Assembly (NCBI RefSeq): GCF_900240315.1
Contig: NZ_OEPZ01000003.1
Span: 248,001 to 312,000, forward strand
Length of the DNA stretch: 64,000 nt
Origin: Dorea phocaeensis
GTDB lineage: Bacteria > Bacillota > Clostridia > Lachnospirales > Lachnospiraceae
Direction of reading: 5' to 3'
Each line of letters begins with the position of its first letter. The stretch's first letter is position 1. Shown in pieces: positions 8,227 to 17,194 of this stretch. The notes beneath the pieces were generated by a model. That model was not told the origin of the DNA. It ran no database searches and was given only the letters and a program-made list of their open reading frames with translations. A program made the position numbers and the translations under genes.

Positions 8227-9979
8227 ATCTTTTTGCATCCTTTTCCAGTTCTTTCTTTACAATCCGGTAATATTCTTTTGCATAGCGATATTGTTTGAGA
8301 GAATATTCTCCAAATTCCACACCGCAGATCCGTTTGTATTCACACCAATTGCTCCAAAGGAGACCACATGTTGCGATATAACAGTAGATTTTTATCCGGA
8401 CGCTTCTGTCTGTATCGCCATCAAAATAAAAATCAATCAATTGATCAATCTGTTCTCTGTCATACATGGCATAGATTGCAAACATCGCAATATCCACATG
8501 GACATCCTGCATGCCCGCATACTCCCAGTCAATCAAATAGGTTTCATCCCCTCGGATCAGGAAGTTATCACACACTGCATCAATATGTGTTAATGCCACC
8601 TGTTTTGGCTGTGCATCAATATACTGCCGCAATTCATAGACTCTCTTCTTGGTATCTTGATAGTCTCTGTAAGCAGATGTCTCTTCTCCCCACAGACTCT
8701 CATAATATTCGATTTGATCATACAGATCAAAGGCATGAGCAACCTTTAGATTTAACTCATGGAATTTCTTTAAATACTGCATACACCGCTTTACATCTTC
8801 CGGTTCTTCACTATTACAGTTTCTCACTCCATCCATGTACTCAGTGATCTTATAACCATTTTCCGGTGACATATAGATCACAGGATCTGTAATATCCCGG
8901 CCAGCAAGCTGCGTATACACATCGTATTCCTGCTTCCTGTTGATCATCTTATCGGTGCCTTCCCCCGGAATTCTCATAATATACTTTTTCCCTCGGCAGG
9001 AAAACTGAAATGACCGGTTCGTCATTCCTTTCTTCAATGCCCGAATTTCGGTAATCTCTTTTTCTTCGCAGGCAAGCACCTGACGAATCAACTGGATGAC
9101 GCCTGATTGCAGCTGATTAGAATCACTGTCCAATTCACGAAGTTCTTCATACGTATTGATTTCACAGACCATTTCGCTCTTTACTTCTCTAGGTTCTGTC
9201 ATCATTCTCTTGCCATCCCAAAGCGCCTGTTCCCAAAATGCATGATCATATTCCTTCTGCCCTGCCATCACTTTTAATGCTTCCTGTACTCTCTTAGCTT
9301 CATTTTGGAGAAGGTAAGCAATTCCAATCATGCAATTTCCTTCTTCTTCTCCTTTCACGGACACCAGTTCTTTTTTTCGATTCACCCGCACAGAACTTCT
9401 CTCATCCTTCTGCTCTGTCACCATATACCAGGAATACCATTCATGCCCCGAAAACGGATTCTCTTTGCACCAGATGTCGCACGGAACAATGTAAGTATTT
9501 CCCAATCTGTTCGCCACACAATTTAAAGAGTGCAAATTATTCTTCGCTGCATAATCCTTGTTAAACACCAGCTCTACACCATATTTATCAATCAAGTATT
9601 CATACTGCTCCTTCATAAATCCGACAACCACATAGATTTCCCTGATCCCAGCCTGATGAAGCTGACAGATCATGCGTTCAATCAGTGGTTCTCCTTTTAC
9701 TTCCAGAAGTCCCTTCGGTACTTCTACATTAATTGGAACCATACGCATTCCGTATCCGGCCGCTAATATTACCGCATTCTTTGGCTTTTTGGTCTCCAAT
9801 TCCTTTTTTGCTTTATCTGTCAGACATTTGTTCTCATCTATATATCCTTCTTCTTTTGCCTGCTTCAAAGATGCATTTACCGATCCCACTGCATATCCGG
9901 TAAGTTCCGCAAGTTCTCTCTGATTATATTCTCGATTTTCCTCTAATTTGTTCACAATATCATATGCTTGTTTGTTCAT
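8219..9979 (-). CDS. Fusion: winged helix, LicC-like nucleotidyltransferase and LicA-like choline kinase
   Basis: Three domains in one 586-residue protein. Residues 1-65 form a winged-helix DNA-binding domain (YNQRELAELTGYAVGSVNASL). Residues about 67-290 form a nucleotidyltransferase (AVILAAGYGMRMVP, VPKGLLEVKGEPLIER, VVVGFMKEQYEYL) much like LicC. Residues about 300-586 form a choline/ethanolamine-kinase fold with the catalytic loop THIDAVCDNFL and the metal-binding LIDWEYAG. The longest frame begins at 10009, but the ATG at 9979 has AAAGGAG seven bases upstream and is the real start. It heads the choline run. The DNA-binding domain could sense flux or repress its own operon. The nucleotidyltransferase lacks the Asp seen in the LicC YWDN motif (FWEQ here), so it may have a different activity from the separate LicC. 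Confidence 0.88.
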   Translation of the reverse strand: MNKQAYDIVNKLEENREYNQRELAELTGYAVGSVNASLKQAKEEGYIDENKCLTDKAKKELETKKPKNAVILAAGYGMRMVPINVEVPKGLLEVKGEPLIERMICQLHQAGIREIYVVVGFMKEQYEYLIDKYGVELVFNKDYAAKNNLHSLNCVANRLGNTYIVPCDIWCKENPFSGHEWYSWYMVTEQKDERSSVRVNRKKELVSVKGEEEGNCMIGIAYLLQNEAKRVQEALKVMAGQKEYDHAFWEQALWDGKRMMTEPREVKSEMVCEINTYEELRELDSDSNQLQSGVIQLIRQVLACEEKEITEIRALKKGMTNRSFQFSCRGKKYIMRIPGEGTDKMINRKQEYDVYTQLAGRDITDPVIYMSPENGYKITEYMDGVRNCNSEEPEDVKRCMQYLKKFHELNLKVAHAFDLYDQIEYYESLWGEETSAYRDYQDTKKRVYELRQYIDAQPKQVALTHIDAVCDNFLIRGDETYLIDWEYAGMQDVHVDIAMFAIYAMYDREQIDQLIDFYFDGDTDRSVRIKIYCYIATCGLLWSNWCEYKRICGVEFGEYSLKQYRYAKEYYRIVKKELEKDAKRYE

Positions 9980-10084
9980 GTACTTATCTCCTTTAATTTT
10001 TATGAACATCTAAAGTATATACCTGTCTTCCTGGTATTGCAATACTTTTTTACATTTTTGCTGGCAAATCATACTTTGGCATAA

Positions 10085-10113
10085 AAAAAGGATCTCACGA
10101 AGAGATCCTTTTT
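10085..10113 (-). terminator. Rho-independent terminator after the CAP repeat protein
   Basis: Perfect 12-bp stem AAAAAGGATCTC / GAGATCCTTTTT with a five-base loop, followed on the minus strand by further T residues, 15 bases after the CAP-protein stop codon. It separates that gene from the choline run. Confidence 0.9.
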
Positions 10114-10127
10114 CTATTCTTTCAATT

Positions 10128-11735
10128 TTACAATGCAAACAACTGAACACAATAGGTCTGGTATGTATTTCCCACTTTCAGTTTAAATACAGAAATTCCT
10201 ACGGAATTTGCATTTGGAGAAAGCATATTCAAGTTATGTCCTACAGATGCTTTCCAACCTGCCATAAAGTCTTTTGCCGTCATATAAGAGGATCCTGCCG
10301 CAATGTTCTCTGCCACTGCCCGGTCGTATACGCTGAGACAGTCCGTTCCATTTGGTCTGGTGTGCTCAAAATTATAGGCAATCTCATACCCTCTGGTATC
10401 TACAGCTGCCTGAAGCGCGAAGTTTGCAGGCTGGAGAACTTCCAAGCCTTTCTGCACCCGGTATTCGTTCAACTGCTTAAAGATATCATCCGCCATCTGC
10501 GTATCAAAGTAACCAACTACCGTTGCTTTCTTTCCATTTACCAACTCTACTTCATAGACTTTTTCGTTGCCGCTTAACGGAACCCATTTGCCGTCTGATC
10601 CCACGTAATGTCCGCCAATCCATTTGTTCACTGCCATGGTTCCATCTGCCTGTACATAATACTCTCCGATCCACTTGGATGTCTGTTTCACGCCCTTACT
10701 GTCACTGTAATACCAGTGTTCTCCAGCAATAAACCAGCCCACCTGCATAGCTCCGTCTGCTCGAACATAGTATTTATCTTCAATCCACTGTGATTCATAC
10801 ATGCGTCCGGTCTCAGGATCACAATAATATTTAACACTTCCAACTTGGATCCAGCCTTTTTTCATAGCTCCTGACGTATCATAATAATGCCAGCCATCTT
10901 CCTCCTCAGCCCAGCCGGCTACCATCATTCCATTATCCTTGAAGCTGTAAATCTGTCCGCCAATCGTCTTTTTCCCGGTTACCATCATTCCGTTTGGCTC
11001 CAGATAGTACCAGGCAGCTCCATCTTTCATCCAGCCGGTTACCATCGCTCCGCTTCCGTTTAAATAATACCAGGCTCCGTCAATATTCTGCCAGCCCATT
11101 GCCATCGCTCCGCTTTCCGTCAGGTAATACCAAGCACCGCCAATTACCTGCCAGCCCGTTGCCATCGCTCCGCTTCCGTCCAGATAGTACCAAGCGCCTC
11201 CGATATTCTGCCAGCCCGTTACCATATAGCCTGCCGCATCAAAGTAATACCATTTTTCTTCGATCAACTTCCATGTACGTACTGGATAACTTCCATCTAC
11301 ATTGCGATACCACCAGCGTCCTCCTGTGTTTATCCACTGTGCCGGTCTGTAGTGTGTAATCCATGCCCCACTGGCATCTACATAATAGTCACCAATCCAG
11401 GTATCAGAAGCCATCAGTCCATTCTCTTCCATATAATACCATGTACCATTAACAACCTGCCAGCCAGTCAGCATCACACCATTCTTGTAATAGTACCAGC
11501 CTTCTTCCTTCTTCACCCAGCCATTTAAAATCTGAGGTATTTCTTCAGACGGATTCGCTCTCTCCTCACTTACAGCAGACTGTTCTATCACTCCATCTAA
11601 ATTTGCCTCTTCTGCCAAAACTGCATTTGTCTGTTCTTCTGCAAATACCAGCATCGCATCCATTGCAATTACAGAACCACTCATCATTACCGTTAATCCG
11701 GCAGCCAGGATTCGTTTTCTCAATTGTATCTTCAT
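10128..11735 (-). CDS. Secreted CAP-domain protein with choline-binding-type repeats
   Basis: The 535 residues have a signal peptide (1-30, ending AMLVFAEEQ), a linker, about 14 WYY repeats (about 70-400) and a C-terminal CAP/SCP-like domain (about 415-535). CAP features seen are the FKQLNEYRVQKGL helix, YNFEHTRPNG, AENIAAGS, and GHNLNML, typical of the bacterial YkwD type. Bacterial CAP proteins are secreted, but their activity is not firmly known. The longest frame starts at 11813 inside the upstream gene's end. The ATG at 11735 with GGGAGG six bases upstream is used. The run of nearly identical repeats (TGWQNIGGAWYYLDGSGAM) is the most regular of the four repeat proteins here. It probably binds the same choline-bearing polymer. 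Confidence 0.92.
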   Translation of the reverse strand: MKIQLRKRILAAGLTVMMSGSVIAMDAMLVFAEEQTNAVLAEEANLDGVIEQSAVSEERANPSEEIPQILNGWVKKEEGWYYYKNGVMLTGWQVVNGTWYYMEENGLMASDTWIGDYYVDASGAWITHYRPAQWINTGGRWWYRNVDGSYPVRTWKLIEEKWYYFDAAGYMVTGWQNIGGAWYYLDGSGAMATGWQVIGGAWYYLTESGAMAMGWQNIDGAWYYLNGSGAMVTGWMKDGAAWYYLEPNGMMVTGKKTIGGQIYSFKDNGMMVAGWAEEEDGWHYYDTSGAMKKGWIQVGSVKYYCDPETGRMYESQWIEDKYYVRADGAMQVGWFIAGEHWYYSDSKGVKQTSKWIGEYYVQADGTMAVNKWIGGHYVGSDGKWVPLSGNEKVYEVELVNGKKATVVGYFDTQMADDIFKQLNEYRVQKGLEVLQPANFALQAAVDTRGYEIAYNFEHTRPNGTDCLSVYDRAVAENIAAGSSYMTAKDFMAGWKASVGHNLNMLSPNANSVGISVFKLKVGNTYQTYCVQLFAL

Positions 11736-11809
11736 ATTAACCTCCCACGTTCTAAATTTATTGTTATTAGAAATTATACCATACCCTCTATGATTTTTAA
11801 AGGCATTTA

Positions 11810-13642
11810 TCACTCTACCATTCCGACAGCGTTTCCAAGCGCTGTCTCTTCTCCATCAGAATCCACTGCATATGCATGAATTTGGTACTCCCCTGTTTGA
11901 TAATTAAAGCCGGGGATATTAATATTCACATGGTAGTTCCCATCTTCTCCCTGCTCCATCAGAATCCACTGAAGATCGCTTTGATCTTCTGCTGTCCATA
12001 CCGCCAGCTGCAGTGACTGAATCTCTCCCTTTACATTCCTGATATTTGACACCGTAACCGGAAGCGCTCCCGACTGAAATTGATAACTGTCTACCGCAAT
12101 ATCCGCCGCCGGAAGCTTTCCGTCTCTTGCCAATATTTCCTCTTTATTCTCATCAATATCTGCCAGTTCTTCCATCAGCTTCGACTTTCTTCCAATCTCA
12201 TTCTTCATAGTTGGAATACCAAATCGTTCAATCAGCGTCTGCTTGGAAGAGAACAGATTCGTCCCCAATCCAAGCTGGTCTCCTTCAATCACTGCTCCCA
12301 GTGACGCAACGGTAGTCGGAAACATATCAAAAGTGGTGTACTCCCTCTTTGAAGCCGTCTCCACCTTTACTGGCGAATTCAGATATGCGGTATACACTTT
12401 TCTTTCATAATCACTTTCAATATTTTCGCAGAAATCACTGTCCATCGTAGGATGATCTCCTGCCAATACAATCGTTGTATTCTCGTAAAAGTCCTGCTGC
12501 CTGATCCACTCTATAAACTCCTCTACCTGTCGGCTGGAACATGCCATTACATTGGAATATTGATCCTCATACGTATCCGGACAACGCTCACAAGGATACC
12601 CATCTTCAAAATGCGTATCTACCGTTAACATCGTTAAATTAAACGGCGTATCCTGACCTGCTAATTCCAGAAGTTTTTCTTTCGCAAACCCAAAAAGCTT
12701 TTGATCCTCATAGCCCCAGAACACCCGATATCCTGCCGGAATCATTCCCGTTTGGCTTGCATATGTATAATCCACCATGTCATAGTTGCCATGTTCTGTA
12801 AAATACAATTCCCTTCCGCCAAACTTTGCTTCCGAGCCGATCAACAGTGTTTGAGAATATCCTTCTTTTTTTAAAATATCTCCCAGTGTAGTCGTGCTTG
12901 CAAAAAAATGATCCTGTGTATCCATGTAATTGGAACTAATGGATATATTCAAAGGAAGCCCCGACGTCTGCGCAAACATCGCTCCCATCGTCCAGGTCGC
13001 TCCCGGCATCGCATATCCTCCATTGAGATGATCGATTTCCCCCGAAAAATCTTCACTTTGCTGTGCCAGCTTCGTAAGTTCTGGAATCACATTCTTCTCA
13101 AATGCCCCTCCATTTTTTTTGTCTGCGTAAGTCGTCTCCATAGATTCCAGAAAAATATAAATCAAATTTCGCTTCTGATCCGGAAATGAAATCTCTACTT
13201 CTTCTGGGTCCACGTAATAATCATCAATAAAGGTGGAATAGGATCCCTGCGACTTCACGTAATTTCCCACATCCAGCTCATTCCACGCGCCGCGAACAAC
13301 GGTTCCAGACAGTATCAATGAACCGATAATTCCGATACTCATCAATGCATAATAACGCCGCTTCTTTCGCCACGCAGCCAAAAGGATCACAAGAAACAGC
13401 AATACCAATATGGTCGGTACTACACATACATTCAAGTATTCTAATATCATTCCTTCATTCGTACCTTCCAGCGGTGCTGTTATGTGATAGACCAGCTCAT
13501 CCATTGTAAGGTTACTCCACGTATCAAACATCCAGCGAATGCTAAAACAAAGCAGCGTAGCAATCACAGCCAACAAGATAGTCATTGCCGTCCCAATAAT
13601 TTTTCCTGTTTGTTTTAAATAAGTCCTTCCTTTTTTATCCAT
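11810..13642 (-). CDS. LTA-synthase-like phosphoglycerol transferase with extra C-terminal beta domain
   Basis: Membrane-anchored sulfatase-fold enzyme of 610 residues. Three to four membrane helices occupy about residues 15-115. The extracellular sulfatase-fold domain (about 155-500) has NLIYIFLESMETTY (metal-binding Glu), GATWTMGAMFAQTSG (candidate Thr nucleophile), TVDTHFEDGYP and LAGDHPTMD (metal ligands). This pattern fits the LtaS/MdoB group that moves glycerophosphate from phosphatidylglycerol onto a lipid-linked polymer. Residues about 520-610 form a separate domain (PVTVSNIRNV, LQLAVWTAEDQSDLQW, GEYQIHAYAVDSDG) like the GBS-Bsp repeat, which is unusual on such an enzyme. The start at 13642 has only a weak GAAGAAG site. 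It lies 25 bp after a nucleotidyltransferase gene, probably the same transcript. The substrate polymer is inferred. Confidence 0.85.
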   Translation of the reverse strand: MDKKGRTYLKQTGKIIGTAMTILLAVIATLLCFSIRWMFDTWSNLTMDELVYHITAPLEGTNEGMILEYLNVCVVPTILVLLFLVILLAAWRKKRRYYALMSIGIIGSLILSGTVVRGAWNELDVGNYVKSQGSYSTFIDDYYVDPEEVEISFPDQKRNLIYIFLESMETTYADKKNGGAFEKNVIPELTKLAQQSEDFSGEIDHLNGGYAMPGATWTMGAMFAQTSGLPLNISISSNYMDTQDHFFASTTTLGDILKKEGYSQTLLIGSEAKFGGRELYFTEHGNYDMVDYTYASQTGMIPAGYRVFWGYEDQKLFGFAKEKLLELAGQDTPFNLTMLTVDTHFEDGYPCERCPDTYEDQYSNVMACSSRQVEEFIEWIRQQDFYENTTIVLAGDHPTMDSDFCENIESDYERKVYTAYLNSPVKVETASKREYTTFDMFPTTVASLGAVIEGDQLGLGTNLFSSKQTLIERFGIPTMKNEIGRKSKLMEELADIDENKEEILARDGKLPAADIAVDSYQFQSGALPVTVSNIRNVKGEIQSLQLAVWTAEDQSDLQWILMEQGEDGNYHVNINIPGFNYQTGEYQIHAYAVDSDGEETALGNAVGMVE

Positions 13643-13667
13643 TGTATCTGATCTTCTTCTATATATC

Positions 13668-14570
13668 CTAATATTCTCCTGCCTCGATCAAAGCCTTAAT
13701 CGAATTTACAACCTCTTCCTTATCTTCTTTATAAGTTACTCCAAACCATTTATCTTTCGACTGCAGCACCCGTACTGTCACCTGATCCTCTTTCAGCCAT
13801 TCTCCGATAATAGTCGGAAGCAGATATTCTGCCTTTACATCTCCTTCCGGTAAGTCTTCAAGAAAGATATTGAAATCCTTCTCCAAATCGTCAAATACTT
13901 CCGGCATCAGCCCCCACATATTCATAGACACTTCGGATTCTACATCAATCGGCATTGCACCGTCCTCCGACTCAATCTGCGCTCCGTCTTCCGTCTGTAC
14001 AATATTATGGGTTTCTACAATATCGGTAAGCATCCCATTCTCATCCACCTTACATACACCTCTGGTAACCCCGCCATAGGCACTTAGTGTATTCTTCAGT
14101 ACAAAACCAACCATGCAAAGTGGAAGCCTGTCTTTTTTCTCAGGCTCCTTAGTCAGATAATCATAAGCCGTCTGGTATGCCGTTTTCCCATAATAATCAT
14201 CTGCATTAATCACCAGAAACGGCTCCTTTACTACCTCTTTACAGCACAGAATTGCTTGACCGGTTCCCCAAGGCTTGGTTCTTCCCTCTAACTTCTCCTG
14301 ATACTGTCGTGGAATATCGGAAAGTTCCTGAAATACATACGCCACTTCTACCTGCTGCTCTATCCGCCTTCCGATAATCTCCTTAAAATCCTTCTCGATA
14401 TCTTTTCTGATCACAAATACTACTTTATCAAAGCCTGCTGCCAATGCATCCTTCACCGAATAGTCCATAATAATCTCGCCATTTGGCCCAACCGGCTCCA
14501 ACTGCTTAATCCCGCCGCCAAACCTGCTGCCAATCCCTGCCGCCATAACTACTAATGCCGCTTTACTCAT
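13668..14570 (-). CDS. Sugar-phosphate nucleotidyltransferase family protein
   Basis: Cytoplasmic nucleotidyltransferase of 300 residues. It starts with the nucleotide-binding loop VVMAAGIGSRFGGGIKQLEPVGPNGE, and has INADDYYG as the metal-binding Asp segment and KPWGTGQAILCC in the middle. The family includes enzymes that make UDP- or dTDP-sugars, but this subgroup is usually only named nucleotidyltransferase and the sugar cannot be read from the sequence. A good site, AAGGGA, precedes the start at 14570. A possible promoter with a perfect TATAAT is at 14648-14653, so it may open a two-gene unit with the LTA-synthase-like gene downstream. A role in supplying an activated sugar for the surface polymer is an inference from position. 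Confidence 0.82.
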   Translation of the reverse strand: MSKAALVVMAAGIGSRFGGGIKQLEPVGPNGEIIMDYSVKDALAAGFDKVVFVIRKDIEKDFKEIIGRRIEQQVEVAYVFQELSDIPRQYQEKLEGRTKPWGTGQAILCCKEVVKEPFLVINADDYYGKTAYQTAYDYLTKEPEKKDRLPLCMVGFVLKNTLSAYGGVTRGVCKVDENGMLTDIVETHNIVQTEDGAQIESEDGAMPIDVESEVSMNMWGLMPEVFDDLEKDFNIFLEDLPEGDVKAEYLLPTIIGEWLKEDQVTVRVLQSKDKWFGVTYKEDKEEVVNSIKALIEAGEY

Positions 14571-14647
14571 AATTTGTCCCTTATTCCACAGTGTATGAAG
14601 CTATGGATTTCCTTTCTACTTTATATTTCTGAATTTCCATTGCTTAG

Positions 14648-14653
14648 ATTATA
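14648..14653 (-). promoter_or_regulatory. Candidate -10 element of the nucleotidyltransferase gene
   Basis: A perfect TATAAT on the minus strand about 80 bp before the nucleotidyltransferase start, in the 119-bp gap after the SGNH-like gene. The -35 (TGGTTA, 17 bp upstream) is weak. Confidence 0.4.
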
Positions 14654-14689
14654 ACAAATTATGAATAAAATAACCAGTCATTTGCTTGA

Positions 14690-15679
14690 TCAGCGTTTCT
14701 TTTCGTACATCTCCTTCAAATAGGTTCCCAGTACCCTGCTAAACTGATTTCCGGATTCTCCATACATATGTCCCTCGTAATCAAGATAGTTTCGAATCCC
14801 TCTATCAAAATCATCAAGGGGCAGGTAATTAAAATCATAATAAGGAACGTCATATGCCTCCATAAGTTCTGTGTAATACCTATGTGCCTCTTCAAACACA
14901 TCTCTGTACAGATCCAACGTTTCCTGCGGAACCGGAGTGGTAATAACCACAAGCTCTATTTCCTCTTCCCGGCAAAGCTCTGTCAGTTTTCTAAAATATT
15001 CTTTTTCCACATCCTGGATCTGCTGCTGATTCCAAAGGACAATATTCTGTGAGCCTTTGTCCCCATTTGGATCCGTAATCTGATACATATATCCTTCTTC
15101 TGTATAATCCTGCAGCCCATTGTTCAGCGGGCCTACTTCATAATTTTGATAAGCGCTGCTTAATTTCATCCGAACTGTCTCTTCGATATTTCCCGCCTGA
15201 TTCCGATAATAGAACCATGGCGCCAACGTCACTCGGATGTCCATCTCTTTCACTTTAGCCCAAAAATATTCAAGCTTTACCAGCGACATCGGAAACTCTT
15301 TATATATATAGACAGAATTGGATCCATGATTCTGCACGGTAGACCAATAGGACGGATCCAGCTCATAAATAATTCGCTTTGGCTTTTTCTTCCGGCAGGC
15401 TTCCTTTACCAAAAAGTAAGAATCTATCAAATGTTCATCCGGCATACAGATATTGGTACTCTTTCTTCCTGTAATCTGATCAATAATCTCAGGATTAATC
15501 GCACTCAATCCATGAGAGGTTCCGATAAATATATCATCATACTGAGTCGTCCCAATCCGATGAACATTGACCCGCGCAATGTTATATTGCTGAAGCGCAA
15601 AATTCAACAGTCCTGTCAGCAGACAGCAAATGACTACAAACCCTGCCGCCCTTACTGCTTTCCATTTAAAACTGTGCAT
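14690..15679 (-). CDS. DltD/SGNH-like secreted or membrane-anchored protein
   Basis: The 329 residues have a single N-terminal membrane helix (about 8-30) and an extracytoplasmic domain. IFIGTSHGLSAINPE looks like the Ser-containing block I of SGNH hydrolases and DltD (Ser in GTSHG). Near the C-terminus DYEGHMYGESG supplies a DxxH-like pair. Overall it resembles the accessory proteins that accompany MBOAT acyltransferases. It overlaps the MBOAT gene by 14 bp and is the last gene of the Dlt-like operon. By analogy with DltD it may help transfer the acyl group from the membrane intermediate to the polymer, or remove it. Sequence identity to real DltD appears low, so the assignment rests on motifs and position. 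Confidence 0.7.
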   Translation of the reverse strand: MHSFKWKAVRAAGFVVICCLLTGLLNFALQQYNIARVNVHRIGTTQYDDIFIGTSHGLSAINPEIIDQITGRKSTNICMPDEHLIDSYFLVKEACRKKKPKRIIYELDPSYWSTVQNHGSNSVYIYKEFPMSLVKLEYFWAKVKEMDIRVTLAPWFYYRNQAGNIEETVRMKLSSAYQNYEVGPLNNGLQDYTEEGYMYQITDPNGDKGSQNIVLWNQQQIQDVEKEYFRKLTELCREEEIELVVITTPVPQETLDLYRDVFEEAHRYYTELMEAYDVPYYDFNYLPLDDFDRGIRNYLDYEGHMYGESGNQFSRVLGTYLKEMYEKKR

Positions 15680-17192
15680 AAATAAACCCTCCGGTTGTCG
15701 TCATCACATACCCAAACATCGGAATTCCAAACAACAGCATTCCGTAGACTGCCCATCGAAACAAAAGCGGCTTTTCCGCCAGACTTTCCCGAATCTTAAC
15801 TCCACGTTCCTGACGGAAACTAATGAAAAACACCACCAGGCATCCCACAAGCAAAATCAGATAATCCAGCCAATCCAATCCCAGTGTAAGCAGTGATCCA
15901 TCCTGAAAAGCAGAAAGAGAAAATCCGGTAACGGTCGTCTTCATCATGGTAAATGCAGCTGACAAGCTAACTGCCATATCGAAATACCAGCTGATATTGA
16001 TCAAAACAAACGTCCGCAGAATCTGTACCACTTTCCAACCTCCCGATTTCTGATTAATCGAAAAAATTTCCAAACCCTTACGATAAACCGGCGCCAGAAG
16101 GCTGCTTACAGAGATAATCAATCCGTGATACAAGCCGTATGCAATAAATTTCCATGCAGCACCATGCCAGACTCCCACAAGCAAAAACACAATCAGATTT
16201 GCAATACAAATGGGAATCACACGCCCGGTCTTCTTACCAAACACTTTTTTAGACCATTTTCCGATACGCCCCATCCACTTGGAAAGAGACACCGGATAGA
16301 ACACATAATCCTTCATCCATGTTCCAAGCGTAATGTGCCACCGATGCCAGAAATCTGTAATGGAGACTGCAAAATACGGTCGTTTGAAATTCTGATCCAG
16401 CTCTATTCCAAACAAAGACGCCACGCCCATAACCACGTCCATTCCACCGGAAAAATCCATATACAATTGAACCGAATACATCAGCACCGCCACAAGATTG
16501 AGAACCCCGGAATACTGAGTATAGTTCAAAAACACCTGATTAACCACAACTGCCGCCCGATCAGCCAATACCAATTTCTTAAAGAATCCCCACAGGATCA
16601 GCTGCAGCGCATATTGCATTCTCTGCAGATCAAATCGATGTTCCTGATACAGCTGCACAGCCAGTCGGTCAAACCTTCCAATGGGCCCTTGCAGAATCTG
16701 CGGAAAGAAGGATACGAACAAGGCAAACCGAAGCGGATTTTTCTCAGCCTTACATTTTCCCCAGTAAACATCCAATAAATAGCCCATTGACTGAAATGTA
16801 TAGAATGAAATTCCAAGAGGAAGCATCCACTTCTGAAAAGAAAAACTGGTATGAAATATGGCATTTACATTTGCCACTGCAAAATTGGTATACTTTAAAA
16901 CCGCCAGCATTCCAAAATTCAGCAAAAGACCAAGCGTCAGAATCCTTCTCTTCGCCGCCTTAGCCTCCTTCTTCGGAAGCTCCTTCTGCTCTACTTTTTC
17001 CAGAAGTCTCCCCGCCGCATAGGTTGTACCTGTCGTATACACCAAAAAGAGGAGAAGCTTCACTCCCGATGATGCATAATAAATATAACTGAACACCAAC
17101 AGCCACAGCCACTGATATTTCTTTGGAATCAGATAATATCCCACCGCTGCCACTAGCACAAACAGCAGAAATTCCATGGAAATTAACGACAT
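15666..17192 (-). CDS. MBOAT-family O-acyltransferase (AlgI/DltB-like)
   Basis: Integral membrane transferase of 508 residues with about ten hydrophobic segments. The MBOAT hallmark FWHRWHITLGTWMKDYVFYP is preceded by NFKRPYF, and the invariant His is in VGVWHGAAW. Its length and the ending are closer to alginate acetylase AlgI than to DltB, which is about 100 residues shorter. It should take the acyl group from the carrier protein encoded 2 bp upstream and pass it across the membrane. The start at 17192 has AGGAGGAAGG upstream. In this operon it stands in the DltB position, with a carrier protein and an adenylation enzyme, so the donor is most likely an aminoacyl- or amine-acyl-carrier rather than acetyl-CoA. 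The acceptor is unknown. Confidence 0.88.
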   Translation of the reverse strand: MSLISMEFLLFVLVAAVGYYLIPKKYQWLWLLVFSYIYYASSGVKLLLFLVYTTGTTYAAGRLLEKVEQKELPKKEAKAAKRRILTLGLLLNFGMLAVLKYTNFAVANVNAIFHTSFSFQKWMLPLGISFYTFQSMGYLLDVYWGKCKAEKNPLRFALFVSFFPQILQGPIGRFDRLAVQLYQEHRFDLQRMQYALQLILWGFFKKLVLADRAAVVVNQVFLNYTQYSGVLNLVAVLMYSVQLYMDFSGGMDVVMGVASLFGIELDQNFKRPYFAVSITDFWHRWHITLGTWMKDYVFYPVSLSKWMGRIGKWSKKVFGKKTGRVIPICIANLIVFLLVGVWHGAAWKFIAYGLYHGLIISVSSLLAPVYRKGLEIFSINQKSGGWKVVQILRTFVLINISWYFDMAVSLSAAFTMMKTTVTGFSLSAFQDGSLLTLGLDWLDYLILLVGCLVVFFISFRQERGVKIRESLAEKPLLFRWAVYGMLLFGIPMFGYVMTTTGGFIYAQF

Positions 17193-17194
17193 GC

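Noticed and set aside
11736-11813. N-terminal extension of the CAP protein
   Set aside because: Those codons have no signal-peptide sense, and the site GGGAGG supports the start at 11735.
13668-14570. A LicD-type phosphocholine transferase
   Set aside because: It has a nucleotidyltransferase loop and Asp metal site, not the LicD motif.
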